This document shows positions 11,651 to 23,345 of a stretch of DNA of 64,000 nt, piece by piece. Positions within the stretch are counted from its first letter, which is position 1; each line of letters starts with the position of its first letter. Source of the DNA: Lepus europaeus (lineage: Eukaryota; Chordata; Mammalia; Lagomorpha; Leporidae); NCBI RefSeq assembly GCF_033115175.1, contig NC_084829.1, positions 131,598,996 to 131,662,995 of the forward strand, read 5' to 3'. The notes beneath the pieces were generated by a model. It ran no database searches. It was not told the DNA's origin and saw only the letters and a program-made list of their open reading frames with translations. Position numbers and translations under genes: made by a program.

Positions 11651-11958
11651 CTTTAAAAAAAAAAACTAATTTCTACTCGTTTGAAAGGCCGACACACACA
11701 CAGGGACATACACACACACAGAATGAGTGAGAGATCTTCCATTTGCTGGTTCACTCCATAAATGCCTACAACCATCAGCACCCAGCACTCAGTCTGAGTC
11801 TCTCACATTAATGTTAGGGACCCAACCACTTGAAATGTAACCTGCTGCTTCCCATGGTGCACATTAGCAGGAAGCTGAAATATGAAACAGAGCCAGGACT
11901 TAAATGGAAACATGGCTTTGCAAGAAATGTCTTAACCACTGCACCAAATCCCACCCCA
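11651..11958 (-). repeat. CSINE (old, diverged)
   Basis: A poly(A) complement followed by a GAAAGGCCGACACACACACA purine/CA tract, CATTTGCTGGTTCACTCC, TTAGCAGGAAGCTGAAAT and a head that ends near CCCACCCCA. It is one of the more diverged C-repeats in the window. Confidence 0.8.
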
Positions 11959-12135
11959 CCCCCCATTTCCATCCCAGCATCTTTTAAACCTATGTACTTT
12001 CCCTCATTGCCATTGCCCAAGACTAACTTTGGATTTCTGTAATCTCTCACTAATCCGTGAAGTAGTTTAGTTGGGATTTCTGTGTGTGATCTTACCTCCT
12101 TCTAATCAACAACATGGCCAGACTGATCTTTCTAC

Positions 12136-12170
12136 AACAGAAGTGGACAGGCTTTTTCTAGAAAGGATCA
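12136..12170 (+). repeat. hAT-type MER element, left part
   Basis: GTGGACAGGCTTTTTCTAGA followed by AAGGATCA resembles the left end of a common hAT-Charlie non-autonomous element. The rest resumes at 12569 after the MaLR LTR. I am unsure of the family name. Confidence 0.55.
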
Positions 12171-12568
12171 TGCTATGGTTTGAATATGTCACCACAATTT
12201 TGTATGTTGTAAACTTATCTCCAAAATTCATATGTTAATGGCACTTGGAGGTGAAGATTTGGGAAGTGATTGGGTCATGAAGTCTCGGCCCTTAGGTATA
12301 GATCCATCCATTTATCGATTACTGAGTTATCTAGGGAGGGACTTTGTTATAGAAGCAAGCTGTCTCTGGCAAGCCTGCTCTGTCTTACCATGTGATGTGC
12401 TTCACGATGTTAGAATGTAGCAAGGCCCTGAGCAGATGCTGAGCAGATGCCCAGGCCATCTCCTTGAACTCTGCAGCCTCCAGAATGGTGAGCTAAATAA
12501 ACTTTGCTTCTTTATAAATTGCTTTGAATCAGATGCTCTGTTATAGAAACAGAAAACAGACCAAGACA
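12171..12568 (+). repeat. MLT1/MST-type MaLR solo LTR
   Basis: It begins TGCTATGGTTTGAATATGTC and has the expected order: AAAATTCATATGTTAATGGC, GGAGGTGAAGATTTGGGAAG, GCCTCCAGAATGGTGAGC, AAATAAACT and TTTATAAATT, ending in ACAGACCAAGACA. It sits inside a hAT-type element (12136-12170 and 12569-12755). The 5-base flanks GATCA and GTCCA fit a decayed 5-bp duplication of the GGCCA found at that place in the host element. No internal retroviral sequence accompanies it. Confidence 0.8.
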
Positions 12569-12755
12569 GTCCAGACAGTAATTATTATAGACTTTGCAGG
12601 CTCCATGACCTCTGTGGCAACTACTCAAATCTGTTAGAGCGTATCAGTGCAGACAACATGTAAATAAATAGGCATAGATGTGATTCAATAAAACTAGTTA
12701 CAAAACAGGCAGCAGAGCAAATTTGGCCCATGGGCCATATCTTTTTTCATCCTTG
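12569..12755 (+). repeat. hAT-type MER element, right part
   Basis: Continues the element interrupted by the MaLR LTR: ACTTTGCAGGCTCCATGACC, TCTGTGGCAACTACTCAAAT, CAATAAAACTAGTTACAAAA and TTTGGCCCATGGGCCATA follow the known order. About 190 bases remain. Confidence 0.65.
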
Positions 12756-12954
12756 TTCCAAACTAAAAATTGTGTGGCCTTGAGTATAATGACATATTCT
12801 TGAAAATAGTTTATAAGCCCAGCCAGAGTGTCTAAACTATGTCCCTCCTTCACAAACTCAGCTCCAGCCATATTGAAAGACTTACATTATGGCAACGTGA
12901 TTTGATCCATGGCTACGTGGGTCTGTTTGAAGCTGACAGTCAAAATAACACAAG

Positions 12955-13075
12955 TTTCAGAGGCATAAAACCTCTGAATGTAGGTTCGAATTATTGCTCT
13001 GTTCTTGGTGAAACTGTGATCTTAGGGAGCCTCCATTTCTTGATTTGTGAAAATAAATAGGGGTGATTGCATTAT
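12955..13075 (+). repeat. MIR-like SINE fragment
   Basis: Contains GGTTCGAATTATTGCTCTG, GTGATCTTAGGGAGCCTCCA, TTTCTTGATTTGTGAAAATA and AATAGGGGTGATT, collinear with the MIR core. An ATG-started 73-residue ORF crosses it by chance. Confidence 0.5.
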
Positions 13076-13129
13076 TTGGAGATAGTAATGTTGTCTGCCT
13101 CTTTCAGAAATGCAGTTAATTGGTAAAAC

Positions 13130-13362
13130 TTGTCTTCAAACAGTACTTTATACTTGGTGTGTCTGTGTGGGTGCAAACTACTGTAATCTTTACTTAGTAT
13201 AGAGTTGATCTTCTGTATATAAAGATAAATAAAAATGAATCTTAATAAAGAACAGGATGGGAGAGGGAGTAGGGGTGGGACAGGAATAGGGTGGGGGGAA
13301 GAACTACTATATTCAAAAAGCTGCATCTATGAAATTTATATTTATTAAATAAGTTTTCTAAA
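13130..13362 (+). repeat. L1 3' UTR end, 5'-truncated
   Basis: It contains the L1 3' UTR order CAAACAGTACTTTATACTTG, GTGTGGGTGCAAACTACTG, GATCTTCTGTATATAAAGAT, the G-rich tract, AAATTTATATTTATTAAATA and an A-rich tail. The G-rich tract is more diverged than in the other copies, so this is an older insertion. Confidence 0.85.
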
Positions 13363-14398
13363 AAAGAATATAATTAATTATAGTAAAGTAATTAACTAGT
13401 GAAGAAGAAAAGCTCTTATTAGCTGTGAACAGCTAAAGAAGCCTTCATTTGCCTGCTTAGGCATGGCCAGGTCCCGCCTCCCATGACCTCCCCACCCTGT
13501 CTCAGCCTGCACTCCTCTGTTCTGGCTCTCTACATGGATCTCCACATTGGAAGTGCAGGTCAGTCACAGCTTAGCAGAGCACAAGAGGATTCAGGCCACC
13601 TGGGCCTTCCTCAAAATCACCCACTTCATCTTTTGTCCACTCTCATTCTAGCCCTAGTCTCCAATCTCATGGTAGGAACCTTGGCTCAAGTCCCTGCCCC
13701 AATTCTTGAGCAATTTTTCATTCCCACAAGGGCTAATTAGAAATGTATGTGTAGGGAGAGGTGGCAATAGATAAGAGAGGAATTAGGTTGAGCACTATTT
13801 CTGGTCCTCCCTCATTCCCTCACTGTTTCAGGGAAGAGAGAATACATCTCCAATGGAGGGTTTATGGACTGAGCAGATGTAGTAAGTGAAAATACATTAT
13901 ATCAATGCATAATTTATAGATAATGTATTTCCTTTAGAAGCCCAAGGATTATTTTCACCTATTTACAGCACCAGAGAGTGGTCATACTTAAATATCAGTT
14001 AGGAACTAGTATTCTCACATTTTCTTTTTTTTAAAAAAATAGTTTTTGACACCTTGTAGCTTGATTTTCTTAATATTTAAAGACTACCTGACTCATTCAG
14101 GCTGATAATGTACCATTTTAAAATTTCCTGACAGACATCAAAGGCACAGGGAACTAATATACCATATTCTTTAGACACAGACACATACATACACACACAG
14201 ACACACACACACATCAGCTCTCACATACAAATCCTGGGATCAACCACCCAGTAGGACAATGCAAAGAAAGTACAAAGCTACAGAGGACAACCCTTTTTAT
14301 TTGCTTCTTGGAAGTAGATTAAAGTACTTCTCAGTGATAGAAAACCTGAAAATGTACTTTTGAAATAGTTATGAAGATTCACTTTTAGGGTTACAGAA
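13363..14398. other. Single-copy sequence with CA repeat
   Basis: Nothing recognised except a CA/CATA-rich run at about 14175-14214. The 85-residue ORF at 13483-13740 has no family signature. Confidence 0.35.
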
Positions 14399-15190
14399 GA
14401 AACGTGCCAGGGGCCAATTCAATCCCATCAAGGTGGCATGTACCAATGCCATCTCACTAGTCAAAGTGATCAGTCAGTTTCAGTTCACAATTGATCATAA
14501 TGATAGGATTAAGTGTCAAAGGGATCACATAAATAAGACTAGTGTCTGTTAATACTAACTGATAGAATTAAAAAGGAGAGAATGATCCAACATGGGAAGC
14601 GGGATACACAGCAGACTCATAGAATGGCAGATGTCCTAAACAGCACTCTGGCCTCAGAATCAGCTCTTAAGGCATTCGGATCTGGCTGAAGAGCCCATGA
14701 GAATATTTCAGGCATGGAAAGCCAAGACACTCTGGAAAAAAAAGAAAAAAACCTAAGTGAAAGATCTCTGTGAGTGAGATCCCAGTGGAAAAAGTGGGCC
14801 ATCAAAGAAGGAGGTACCTTTCTCTGAAGGGAGGAGAGAACTTCCACTTTTACTATGACCTTGTCTAAATAAGATTGGAGTTGGTGAACTCAAGAGGCTT
14901 CCATAACCTTGGCAACTCTTGACAAGAGCCTCAGGTGATTACTGACACCATAAATAAGAGTGTCAATTGTTAAATCAGCAACAGGAGTCACTGTGCACTT
15001 ACTCCTCATGTAAGATCTCTGTCCTTAATGTATTGTACAATGTGAATTAATGGTATAACTAGTACTCAAACAGTACTTTACACTTTGTGTGTCTGTGTGG
15101 GTGCAAACTGCTGAAATCTTTACTTAGTATGTACTAAATTGATCTTCTGTATATAAAGATAATTGAAAATGTAAAAAATTACAAAAAAAC
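14399..15190 (+). repeat. L1 3' UTR, 5'-truncated
   Basis: This is roughly 780 bases of rabbit-type L1 3' UTR: GTGCCAGGGG, CATCAAGGTGGCATGTACCA, GATCCAACATGGGAAGCGGG, GAGCCCATGAGAATATTTCA, the internal A-run near 14738, AAACAGTACTTTACACTTTG and GATCTTCTGTATATAAAGAT. The terminal G-rich tract is missing: after GATAATTGAAAATG it passes directly into A-rich sequence. Confidence 0.88.
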
Positions 15191-15412
15191 ATCACAACAA
15201 GCATTTATATAAACAAAATTCAGTTACCAGAAATGCTGTTTCTCATAATGAATGCTTTGTATATATCCATATATATGTATGGCGCATCTTGTAACATTTT
15301 CACAAAAGAGGAAGTGCTGCAGAGGGCCTTGTAATTGATTTTCATTTTAAATTTGATTAGAAATCTATTTCATTGTCCTGATCATTTATTCTTCCTCTCT
15401 TGAAAGATTTCT

Positions 15413-15681
15413 AGGAACTGGCATAGTGGCATAGCAGGCTAAGCCACTGCCTGAAATGTCGACATCCCATATGGGCAACAGTTGGTGTCTTGGCTGCGCC
15501 ACTTCTGCTCTAGCTCCCAGCTAATGGCCGGGGAAATGCAGCAAAAGATGGCCCAAGTATTTGGGCTCCTGCCATTGATGTGTGACACCCAGATGAAGCT
15601 TCTGGTTCCTTGCTCCTGGCTTCAGCCTGGCACAGCAACTACTGTTGTCACCATCTGGGGAGTGAACCAACAGATATAACA

Positions 15682-15715
<34 letters not shown>

Positions 15716-15757
15716 CCTCTCTCTGTGTAACTCCTTCAAATAAATAAATAAAAACCT
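15413..15757 (+). repeat. CSINE (intermediate age)
   Basis: A full C-repeat: head AACTGGCATAGTGGCATAGC, GACATCCCATATGGGCAACA, GATGGCCCAAGTATTTGGGC, a long CT tract at about 15680-15727 and a (AAAT)n tail. An 87-residue minus-strand ORF rich in Arg/Glu is the complement of the CT tract. Confidence 0.9.
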
Positions 15758-15847
15758 TAAAACAGAGAAATATTTCAATATCACTTTATGTGAATTAATG
15801 AACTATACAAAAGTTTCTAGACTTGCATTATGTAAACAGCTATATAT

Positions 15848-15975
15848 AAATATACTTGCAAAAGTTGATGGAAACATGGAAATAATAGATAAATGCATTT
15901 TGGTACACAAAATGACATTTATATATAGATATTTTTTCAAAATTTGAATTTATGTGAACTTTTTGAAGACTCACT
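15848..15975. mobile_element. Palindromic TIR DNA transposon (copy 2, decayed)
   Basis: The right end has GTGAACTTTTTGAAGACTC, whose reverse complement aligns with the left end (CTTGCAAAAGTTGATGGAAA). The interior ATTTTGGTACACAAAATGAC is itself palindromic. Same family as 3364-3575 and 63083-63275. Confidence 0.45.
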
Positions 15976-16094
15976 GTGTATATCAAATACTATGTCAAAT
16001 ATTAAACTGTAAGACATGGGGCTACTCAATCTTTGATTGGAATTCCTGGACATCTTGGAAAAAAGCTATGGTCTGTTTAAGTTTTTTGAATGGG

Positions 16095-16460
16095 TGTGGA
16101 GAATATTCATTATTACACAGGTATAACAAACATATACACATCTGACAACAGAGCCTCAATATACATAAGGCAAAATTTGATAGAATTAGTAGTTGGATAC
16201 TTCCATCCCCTGCTTTCTATAATGAGCAGAACCACTAGACAGACAAACAGTACAGAAACTGAGAACTTGAATAGTACTACAAGTAAACCAGACCTAAAAG
16301 AAATATGCAAAAACCTACTCCAAATCATCAGAATACATATTTTCTCCACATACATATGGGACATCTATTCTCCAGAATAGATCACATGTTGGAACACACA
16401 AAAAAAGTCTCAATCAATTTCACAATCTTGTGATCATCAGAAGTTAATAACAAGAAAACT
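16095..16460 (+). repeat. Old L1 (L1M-type) ORF2 endonuclease-region fragment
   Basis: Sequence in the order of the L1 endonuclease coding region: a TAACAAACATATACACATCT stretch, ATACATAAGGCAAAATTTGA, CTTCCATCCCCTGCTTTC, then TATGGGACATCTATTCTCCA and GAATAGATCACATGTTGGAA. It corresponds to the coding stretch for the SRIDH motif. Frameshifts and stops are frequent. Confidence 0.65.
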
Positions 16461-17319
16461 GTACAGTTTGCAAATTTATAGCCCAAGTGGGGAGCAGGAG
16501 TGACCCCTGGGCCTGTCACCTGTGGACAAGGTGGCAGATTAATAAAATGGCAAACACTGGGGTCTGGTGATTTCCAAGAGCAGGAAGGGGATCTGATCAG
16601 AAATCATGGATCATTCACACTGATAATTACTTGCATAAAGTCAAAAGAATTCTGATGAAATGAGTATTAAGATACATCTGGAGAAAAGAGTGGAGACAGA
16701 GGAGGGACTAGTGAGATGAGAGCAGATGGCAGATGACATCTGTTGCTCTGCTGGACTGCTCAGGAAATGTGTGTCCCCACATCTACCTGCAAATTTGCGT
16801 GCAGGCTTTTTACTGCACATACTAATGTGCCACAGATGCTAGCTCTTGAAATGTGTGAAAAGTCTTGATTTTACTCAAACGATTTCTTCCATTTTCTGGA
16901 CTGATAAATTGCTACGAAAAATGTTTTATCTTCTGATGCACTCAATTCAAAATACACTCAGGATCTTCTATATGTGAAGTATTAAAGGAAAATCTGTAAT
17001 CAGGTGTTGATGACTGGGAAGCCATTCAAGACCCAGGGACAAGGTGAGCAAAGAGGAAACTAGTCAACATGCTTGAGGATGAATAGGCTAAGAACAGAAG
17101 GAAGCAGATCTGCCATCCGCTTCAGTCAGGCTCAGAGCCCAAGTCCTTTTGTGCCAGATTCTATGTCAGCTCCTATGGGAATCTTAACCTTGATTTCTAA
17201 ATGTTGGGTTATTTTGCCAGATTAGCTCCCCCTTTAAGAAAACAAACAAACAAACAAAAAAAAAAAACAAGCATTGGGAGATATTGAAAAAACCCTTACT
17301 GACTGAATAAATGGATAGC
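16461..17319. other. Single-copy sequence with AAAC repeat
   Basis: No gene recognised. It holds an (AAAC)n/A-rich run at 17240-17268. Confidence 0.35.
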
Positions 17320-17667
17320 TGCTATGGTTTGAATATTTGTACCCTCCAATACTCATGTTGAAATTTGATTGTCATTGTATCAGAATTAGGAAATGGAGCC
17401 TTCAAGAAGTCCTCCAAGAGGACTCCGCCTTCATGATGGGTTTACTTCCTTTAGTACAGGGCTTCTGGAGGTGGGTTGGCATTCTTCGTCTCTCCCACCC
17501 TGTCACCTTCTGTGATGGGATGACACAGCAAGAAGGTGCTTGCCAAATGCTGCCACCTTGCTGGTGGACTTGCCACTCTCCAAAACTATGAGAGGGAGAT
17601 TTACTTTCTTTATAAATTTCCCAGCCAATTCCATTCTATTATAGCACATAAAGCAGACTAATGAAAT
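17320..17667 (+). repeat. MaLR (MLT1/MST-type) solo LTR
   Basis: It starts TGCTATGGTTTGAATATTTG and contains ACTCATGTTGAAATTTGATT, GAGGACTCCGCCTTCATGAT, TCCAAAACTATGAGAGGGAG and TTTATAAATTTCCCAGCC, ending ACTAATGAAA. LTR length is about 350 bp with no internal region. A decayed ancient insertion. Confidence 0.75.
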
Positions 17668-18238
17668 TACCAGCTTCAGAGAATTTGAATATAATGAATT
17701 AGCTATTAGCATTAAAATTACACAGCTCATAATTCATTCTTGCAGGAATCCATCAGAAGGCATTTCAAGTCCTCTAGTAGCGCCTCTGGGTCATCATCAA
17801 ACAATTAGTTATCATTGCTTTCCCCAGACAACTTTTTGATTTTTTGAGTGTTTTGATTCCAGATAAAGAGGTACATAAATATTTCTCTCCAGTTGTGTTT
17901 TCTATCCAAACTAGAGGATAGAAAATTAGGACTCAAAGAACTCAGAGTGGCTCATTGACATTAAAAGCCATCACCAACACTCTAGAAGCTCATATAATCA
18001 AATAAAAATAGAATATCTTAGGAATAAAGCCTTTTTTGGTCTCACTGAAATGTACAGAGAATACAATTTGTTCAGTGTACGATAAAGGCAGATAATTTTA
18101 CAGAATCATCACCACTTAAATTCAGCCGATTTCAGTCTCATTCAGTTGACCTATAATGTAGGTCTAGAGAGAAATTTGCTTGACCATTGGTTTATACAAA
18201 GTTCTGGAATTGCCATACCTTTTACCTTTCTTTGTTTG
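17668..18238. other. Single-copy sequence, nothing recognised
   Basis: No supported feature. Confidence 0.35.
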
Positions 18239-18524
18239 GAGGCCAGCATTTTGGCATAGTGCATAAAGCCTCCTGTGATGCTAACATCCGATATGGGAGC
18301 CAATTTGAGCCTTGGCTGCTCCACTTTTGATCCAGTTCCCTCCTAAAAGTCCGAGAAAAACAGCAGAAGATGGCCCCCACTTGGAGGACCTGGATGAAGC
18401 TTCTGGCTCCTTGTGTTGCGGCCATCGGGGTAATCAACCAGTGAATGGAAGTTTCTCTCTCTTCCTCTCTCTCTCCCCCCCTTTCTCTGTAATTCTGACT
18501 TTCAAATAAATAAAATAAATCTTT
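18239..18524 (+). repeat. CSINE (old)
   Basis: Head GAGGCCAGCATTTTGGCATA, AACATCCGATATGGGAGCC, CAGCAGAAGATGGCCC, a CT tract and an (AAAT)n tail. The body is shortened by about 30 bases before the GGCCATCGGGGTAATCAACC stretch relative to other copies. Confidence 0.87.
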
Positions 18525-20696
18525 GGGGGAGAGAGGGAGGAAGGAAGGGAATATCATATGTTCTTAGAATTGTTATCTGCAAAACACATTGAATTGGTTA
18601 AAAACTAATTAAAAATTTAAAAAAATACATTTCATCAGATAGCTTTATCTCCATGTTAATCTCCTCTTTCCTATCCAAGGACAGTATTCTGTTTGCTTTG
18701 TCTTATATGCCTTAAATAGCTCTCAAAAATAACCTGCCATAGTGAACAGAGCCCCAAAGGCAAGGCTATCCTTGAGATTTAGGGTGATGGTTTCAACTGT
18801 CATCTGTCCTCTCTCTATATAACCTGGTTGCTTGAAAAAATGTTTCAGGTTCCTTGCTCTCAAGAATCCGAAGGGAGTGCTGGACAGTGGGGAGAAATGA
18901 AATGTGAAATGAGTTTCCAATTCCTGTACCTTGACAAGCTGAGCTGTCTGGGGGGGAATCCGCTCGGGTGGACATGTTTTGTTGTGCTAGTGCAGCTAAG
19001 TGACCCCAGTGTCAGCATTTCACTATCATTTAAAAACAAAGGGTTGCAAGTCACACGACCTCTAGCTATTTTTATTTGTTACCTACTTTTCAGACACTGG
19101 GAATTAGCAAAAACAATGAAAAGAGATGAAAAGTTGCAAAGAATAGCAGAAGCTCTACAGTGATGATTCATTGGGATGAGTAAGTGGCATCACTTGCAGC
19201 ATAAAAACAAACAAAATTGGGCCATTTGAGAAACTTTAAGGTCTCTGCTCTCTTCCCCAGAATTTCATTGTTGTATATTTCAAATGCCTGATCATTAACA
19301 TGAGCATCAAAAGGCAGTTGGTCTGATTTTTCATAACCTAAGTTAGCTGTTTAAAAGTATTTTGTCATATGGTGATGATGCACACACACACACAGAGGAA
19401 ACAAGAGATTCCTGTGCTGATCGCTTTATTCATCCAACCTGGAATGTGAATGGAGCACCCAGCACCCAATGCACTTTAGGAATCGTGTATAGAGAAAAGG
19501 GAGCATTTTGCTTTGGTGGCAGGAGTTATTAATCAGCTGCTTTGGGGCTAGCAGATGCCTTTTCTTTCCTATTTGCCATCTTACCTATATACTTATTGGT
19601 CTATGCAGATTGCTATTTTACAAACTCGTCTTTGGAATTGTGCATGGGATTTCCTTGAGCAATCTTTGGCAAAATGTTAATTGTTCTAAAGTACCTAAAC
19701 TGGTCAACAATAAATAAATGAAATTTTAAAAAACTAGTTACTAAGATGCCAGATGCATAGATTTAAATGCTGATTTGGCCTCATTTCCCAATACATAGGA
19801 CTGGTCTGAGTTAGCTAATTCTGCCACATGGTTTTACTCCAGTGATATAATATGCTTTATTGGCTAACATTTCTATTTTGTTCTGATGCATTAGCTATTA
19901 TTGCTAATAGCAGTTAATCACCAATCTTATTTCTGATTTTATTAGAATTGGTTTAGTATTTTCAAATTTAAATTGTCTCATTTGGTTTTGAAGAGGAGAT
20001 GACATAATTGTTCCCAGTTCTTCCCCCATCCCTGTTAGAGAATTACACCTCCACTTTGTCATGATGGGTAGTTGTACTTCCCTGCCCTGTGCACATTAAT
20101 CTTTGCCTTTGGAATGTCGAGTACCTGACTCAAGCAAAGTCTGAAATGTATTCCTTGAACTACCATGAAAAGAACACACCCTATGATGATGACACAGCTA
20201 GTACCTCTTTGTAAATGCCTGAGAGTAAAAACATGCATAACAGAAATAAACTGAACCAAAATCCTGGAGTTTAGTTTGATATAGCAAAGCCCAGCCCAGA
20301 TCAGCCAATACTGCAACATGCAGACCTATGAGCATGAAAATAAATATTAACTCTGTAACAGTCCCTGAAATCTCAAGTTTGTTGTATAGCAAAAAAATGG
20401 ACTAATTCAGATGGTGGTAGAAGTTGGATTCTACCTCTGTGAAACCTAAAATATGCTGTATTATCTTTGAGACTAACTTGCAGATGTATGAAATGTAATA
20501 TAGAAGCCTGGAAAATTTGCAATCTGTTATATATTGCAAAACATTTGATTATCTATCATCTACTATTCCCTAGAGGGCAGGGAATACACCTAATGAACCT
20601 GTGGAATTAGAAAAGTTTCAAGGCATAATGCTGAGTAAGTTGTTGCAAGAAAGAAATGAGCTCAGAAAAGGACAAGCTAATTTGAAATCAAAATTG
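18525..20696. other. Single-copy sequence, nothing recognised
   Basis: The longest stretch without a recognised element. It has a short CA run at 19381-19395. ORFs up to 111 residues (18828-19163) show no conserved domain that I can recognise, and no signal peptide or repeat structure. It could hold an unrecognised diverged repeat or a non-coding exon; I cannot show either. Confidence 0.4.
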
Positions 20697-20709
20697 AAAG
20701 GGAATAGAG

Positions 20710-21042
20710 AGGGGCTGACGCCATGGCTCACTAGGTTAATCCTCCACCTGCAGTGCGGGCATCCCCTATGGGAGCCGGTTCTAGTCCTGGCTGCTCCTCT
20801 TCCAGTCCAGCTCTCTGCTGTGGCCTGGGATAGCAGTGGAGGATGGTCCAAGTCCTTGGGTCCCTGCACCCGCAAGGGAGACCAGGAAGAAGCACCTGGC
20901 TCCTGGCTTCGGATCTGCGCAGCTCCAGCCATTGCTACCATTTGGACAGTGTACCATCGGAAGGAAGACCTTTCTCTCTCTGTCTGTCTGTCTGTCTGTA
21001 ACTCTACCTGTCAAATAAATAAATAAATAAAAATCTTGAAAA
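20710..21042 (+). repeat. CSINE2 with target-site duplication
   Basis: Head GGGGCTGACGCCATGGCTCA, B-box-like GGTTCTAGTCC, AGCTCTCTGCTGTGGCCTGG, a (TGTC)n run at about 20980-20999 and an (AAAT)n tail. The 13-bp duplication AAAGGGAATAGAG is at 20697-20709 and 21043-21055. The 141-residue ORF starting at 20601 and its antisense partner are products of the SINE. Confidence 0.93.
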
Positions 21043-21200
21043 AAAGGGAATAGAGTCTAAATAGTGCAGGGTTGGACAATAAAACTACTCCTCAGTGAAT
21101 TACAGCTATAGTGGGGAAAACACAGGGCCAAACCAAATCACAGATGAGAACCCTAGCAGTATTTTGTAAGATTTGAATAAAAGGAGTGCAAAGAAATTCT

Positions 21201-21513
21201 TTTTTTTAAATTAAACTTTTATTTAATGAATATAAATTTCCAAAGTACAGCTTATGGGTTACAATGGCTTCCCCCTCCCAAAACTTCCCTCCCACCCACA
21301 ACCCTCCCCTTTCCTGCTCCCTCTCCCCTTCCAATCACATCATGATTCATTTTCAATTCTCTTTATATACAGAAGATCAGTTTAGTATATATTAGGTAAT
21401 GATTTCAACAGTTTTCCCCCACATAGCAACACAAAGTGAAAAAAAATACTGTTGGAGTACTAGTTATAGCATTAAATAAGAGTGTACAGCACATTAAAGA
21501 CAGAGATCCTACA
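21201..21513 (-). repeat. L1 3' UTR end, 5'-truncated
   Basis: The complement of the L1 terminus: T-run, TTTAATGAATATAAATTTCC, the C-rich block (complement of the G-rich tract), TATATACAGAAGATCAGTTT and GAGTACTAGTTATAGCATTA. It stops at GAGATCCTACAT. The next 65 bases are AT-rich without family assignment. Confidence 0.85.
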
Positions 21514-21579
21514 TAATATTTTTTTAAAAAATTAATTAATTTTCTATGCCATTTCCAATTTAACACCAGGTTTTTTTTT

Positions 21580-22044
21580 TCATTTCCAATTATCTTTATA
21601 TACAGAAGATCGATTCAGTATATAATTAGTAAAGATCTCATCAGTTTGTACCCACGCAGAAACACAAAGTGTAAAAATACTGTTTCAGTACTAGTTATAG
21701 CATCACTGCACATTAGATAGCACGTTAAGGACAGTTCCCACATGGGATGTAAGTACACAGTGACTTCTGTTGCTGACTTAACAATTTGACACTCCTGTTC
21801 ATGGCGTCAGGAATCTCCCTAGGCTCTAGTCATGAGTTGCCAGGGCTATGGAAGCCTTTAGAGTTCGCTGACTTTGGTCTTATTCCGATAGGGTCATAGT
21901 CAAAGTGGAAGTTCTCTCCTCCCTTCAGAGAAAGGCCCCGTTCTTTGATGGCCCCGTTCTTTCCACTGGGATCTCACTCACAGAGATATTTCATTTAGGT
22001 CTTCTTCTTTTTTTCTTTTCCATGGTATCTTGGCTTTCCATGAA
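21580..22044 (-). repeat. L1 3' UTR internal segment lacking its terminus
   Basis: It starts inside the 3' UTR (TATATACAGAAGATCGATTC) without the poly(A) end or C-rich block, and continues to CTTGGCTTTCCATG. It shares variants with 36327-37110 that other copies lack: TATATAATTAGTAAAGA, TAGCATCACTGCACATTAG and TCTTATTCCGATAGGGTCAT. The two are probably the same subfamily. Confidence 0.75.
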
Positions 22045-23165
22045 ATCCCATTTATAATTGGATTTTACAATGGTTAGGTTTTTTTAGTTTCTTATGCAAG
22101 AATTTCTTGTTTATCTTAAAGTCAAAAAGAGAGTCTATGTATTATAGAAACTTTATAGTTTTAGTTTTCACATTTAGGTCATTGACCCCTTTCACATTAA
22201 TTTTTGTCTATCATGTGAGGAAGGAGTTGAGCTCTATTTTTCTTTTGGATATGCAGTTGCTTCAATAACAGTTGTTAGAAAGACCTTTCTTTCTCATATT
22301 CTCATCAAGTAATTGTACTCTCTATTCTGATCCATTAATCTATGGGCTTATCCATTTGCCCAATAGGAAATTTGCTGTTTCAATTGGTGTGGCTTTTTGT
22401 TAAGCCTTGGAAGCTTTTCATGTACCTCCTCCAACGTTATCTTTCTCTTTCTAGATTGTTTTGACTACTTCAAGTCCTTCAGATCCATGGTAAAACCAGA
22501 TTACAAATATCTACAAAATTGGCTTCAATTATTTTGTGTGGGATTAGAATTAGCAACTTAACTCTATTAAATCTTTGACCCACAAACATGGTATGTCTTT
22601 CTATTTATTTAGATTCTCTTTAACTTTACCTCAACAGAAGTTTACTTTTTTAGTTTTCAGTATAAATAATCTGCTTTTCATTCATTAAATTTATTTTTAA
22701 ATTTTGGCTATTTTTAAGGTATAAATTGATTATTTTAAATTTAGTTCTACAATGATTTATTACAAGCATGTGGAAATTTCACTGCCTTTTTATTGCTCTT
22801 AGGTATAGTGGCTTTGCTAAATTCACTTATTGTAGTAGTGTGTAGCTTTTTAGGATTTTCAACATATATAATCATGTATTGTGAAATTAATGATAGTTTT
22901 GTATCTTTTCAACCGTTATGGCTTATTTATTTTTATTACATTATTACATAAACTAGGATTGCCAATACAGTGTTGAGTAGAAGCAGTAGGGGTAGATATC
23001 CTTGCATTCTTCTTGGTCTTAGGGTGAAAAGTACTCAATATTTTACAATATAGTGTTAGCCTCAAAGATATTTTAGGAAGATATCTTTTATCATCTTGAG
23101 ATTTCTTTCTCCTTCTAGTCTTTTTTTACCATGTACACATGCTGAATTTTTTTTTCAGTTTTTTA
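22045..23165 (-). repeat. Old L1 (L1M-type) ORF2 fragment
   Basis: The plus strand is the complement of an ancient mammalian L1 ORF2 (reverse transcriptase and downstream region). It contains ATTCTGATCCATTAATCTATG, a CTTCAAGTCCTTCAGATCCA stretch, CAAACATGGTATGTCTTTC, and CAGTGTTGAGTAGAAGCAGT near the RT end. No reading frame survives. Confidence 0.65.
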
Positions 23166-23345
23166 CTTAGATTGAGGTTGTTAATAAAATGGCACAGTCT
23201 TATCTGCAGCACAATCTACACCCAGACACCATCCTAAGCTCTAGCCCCCTCCTTCATTGCTGGAAGCCAGATGGCCACATGGCCAAACCAGCGGTGTCAA
23301 GATCCAACCTCACTCAAATGGGATGTGCTGCTCCTACTTGCCTGC
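23166..23345. other. Unassigned sequence before an L1 3' UTR
   Basis: About 180 bases rich in GCC/CCA (GCTCTAGCCCCCTCCTTCAT) between an antisense L1M and a sense L1 3' UTR. It could be a variant 5' part of that L1's 3' UTR. I cannot assign it. Confidence 0.3.

Noticed and set aside
18828-19163. A 111-codon ORF in otherwise unannotated sequence as a possible small gene.
   Set aside because: No recognisable domain or exon context; ORFs of this length arise by chance at this window size.
20601-21026. A 141-codon plus-strand ORF with an antisense partner.
   Set aside because: Most of it is a CSINE2 body; the same peptide pieces occur at 7328-7677 and 45211-45623.
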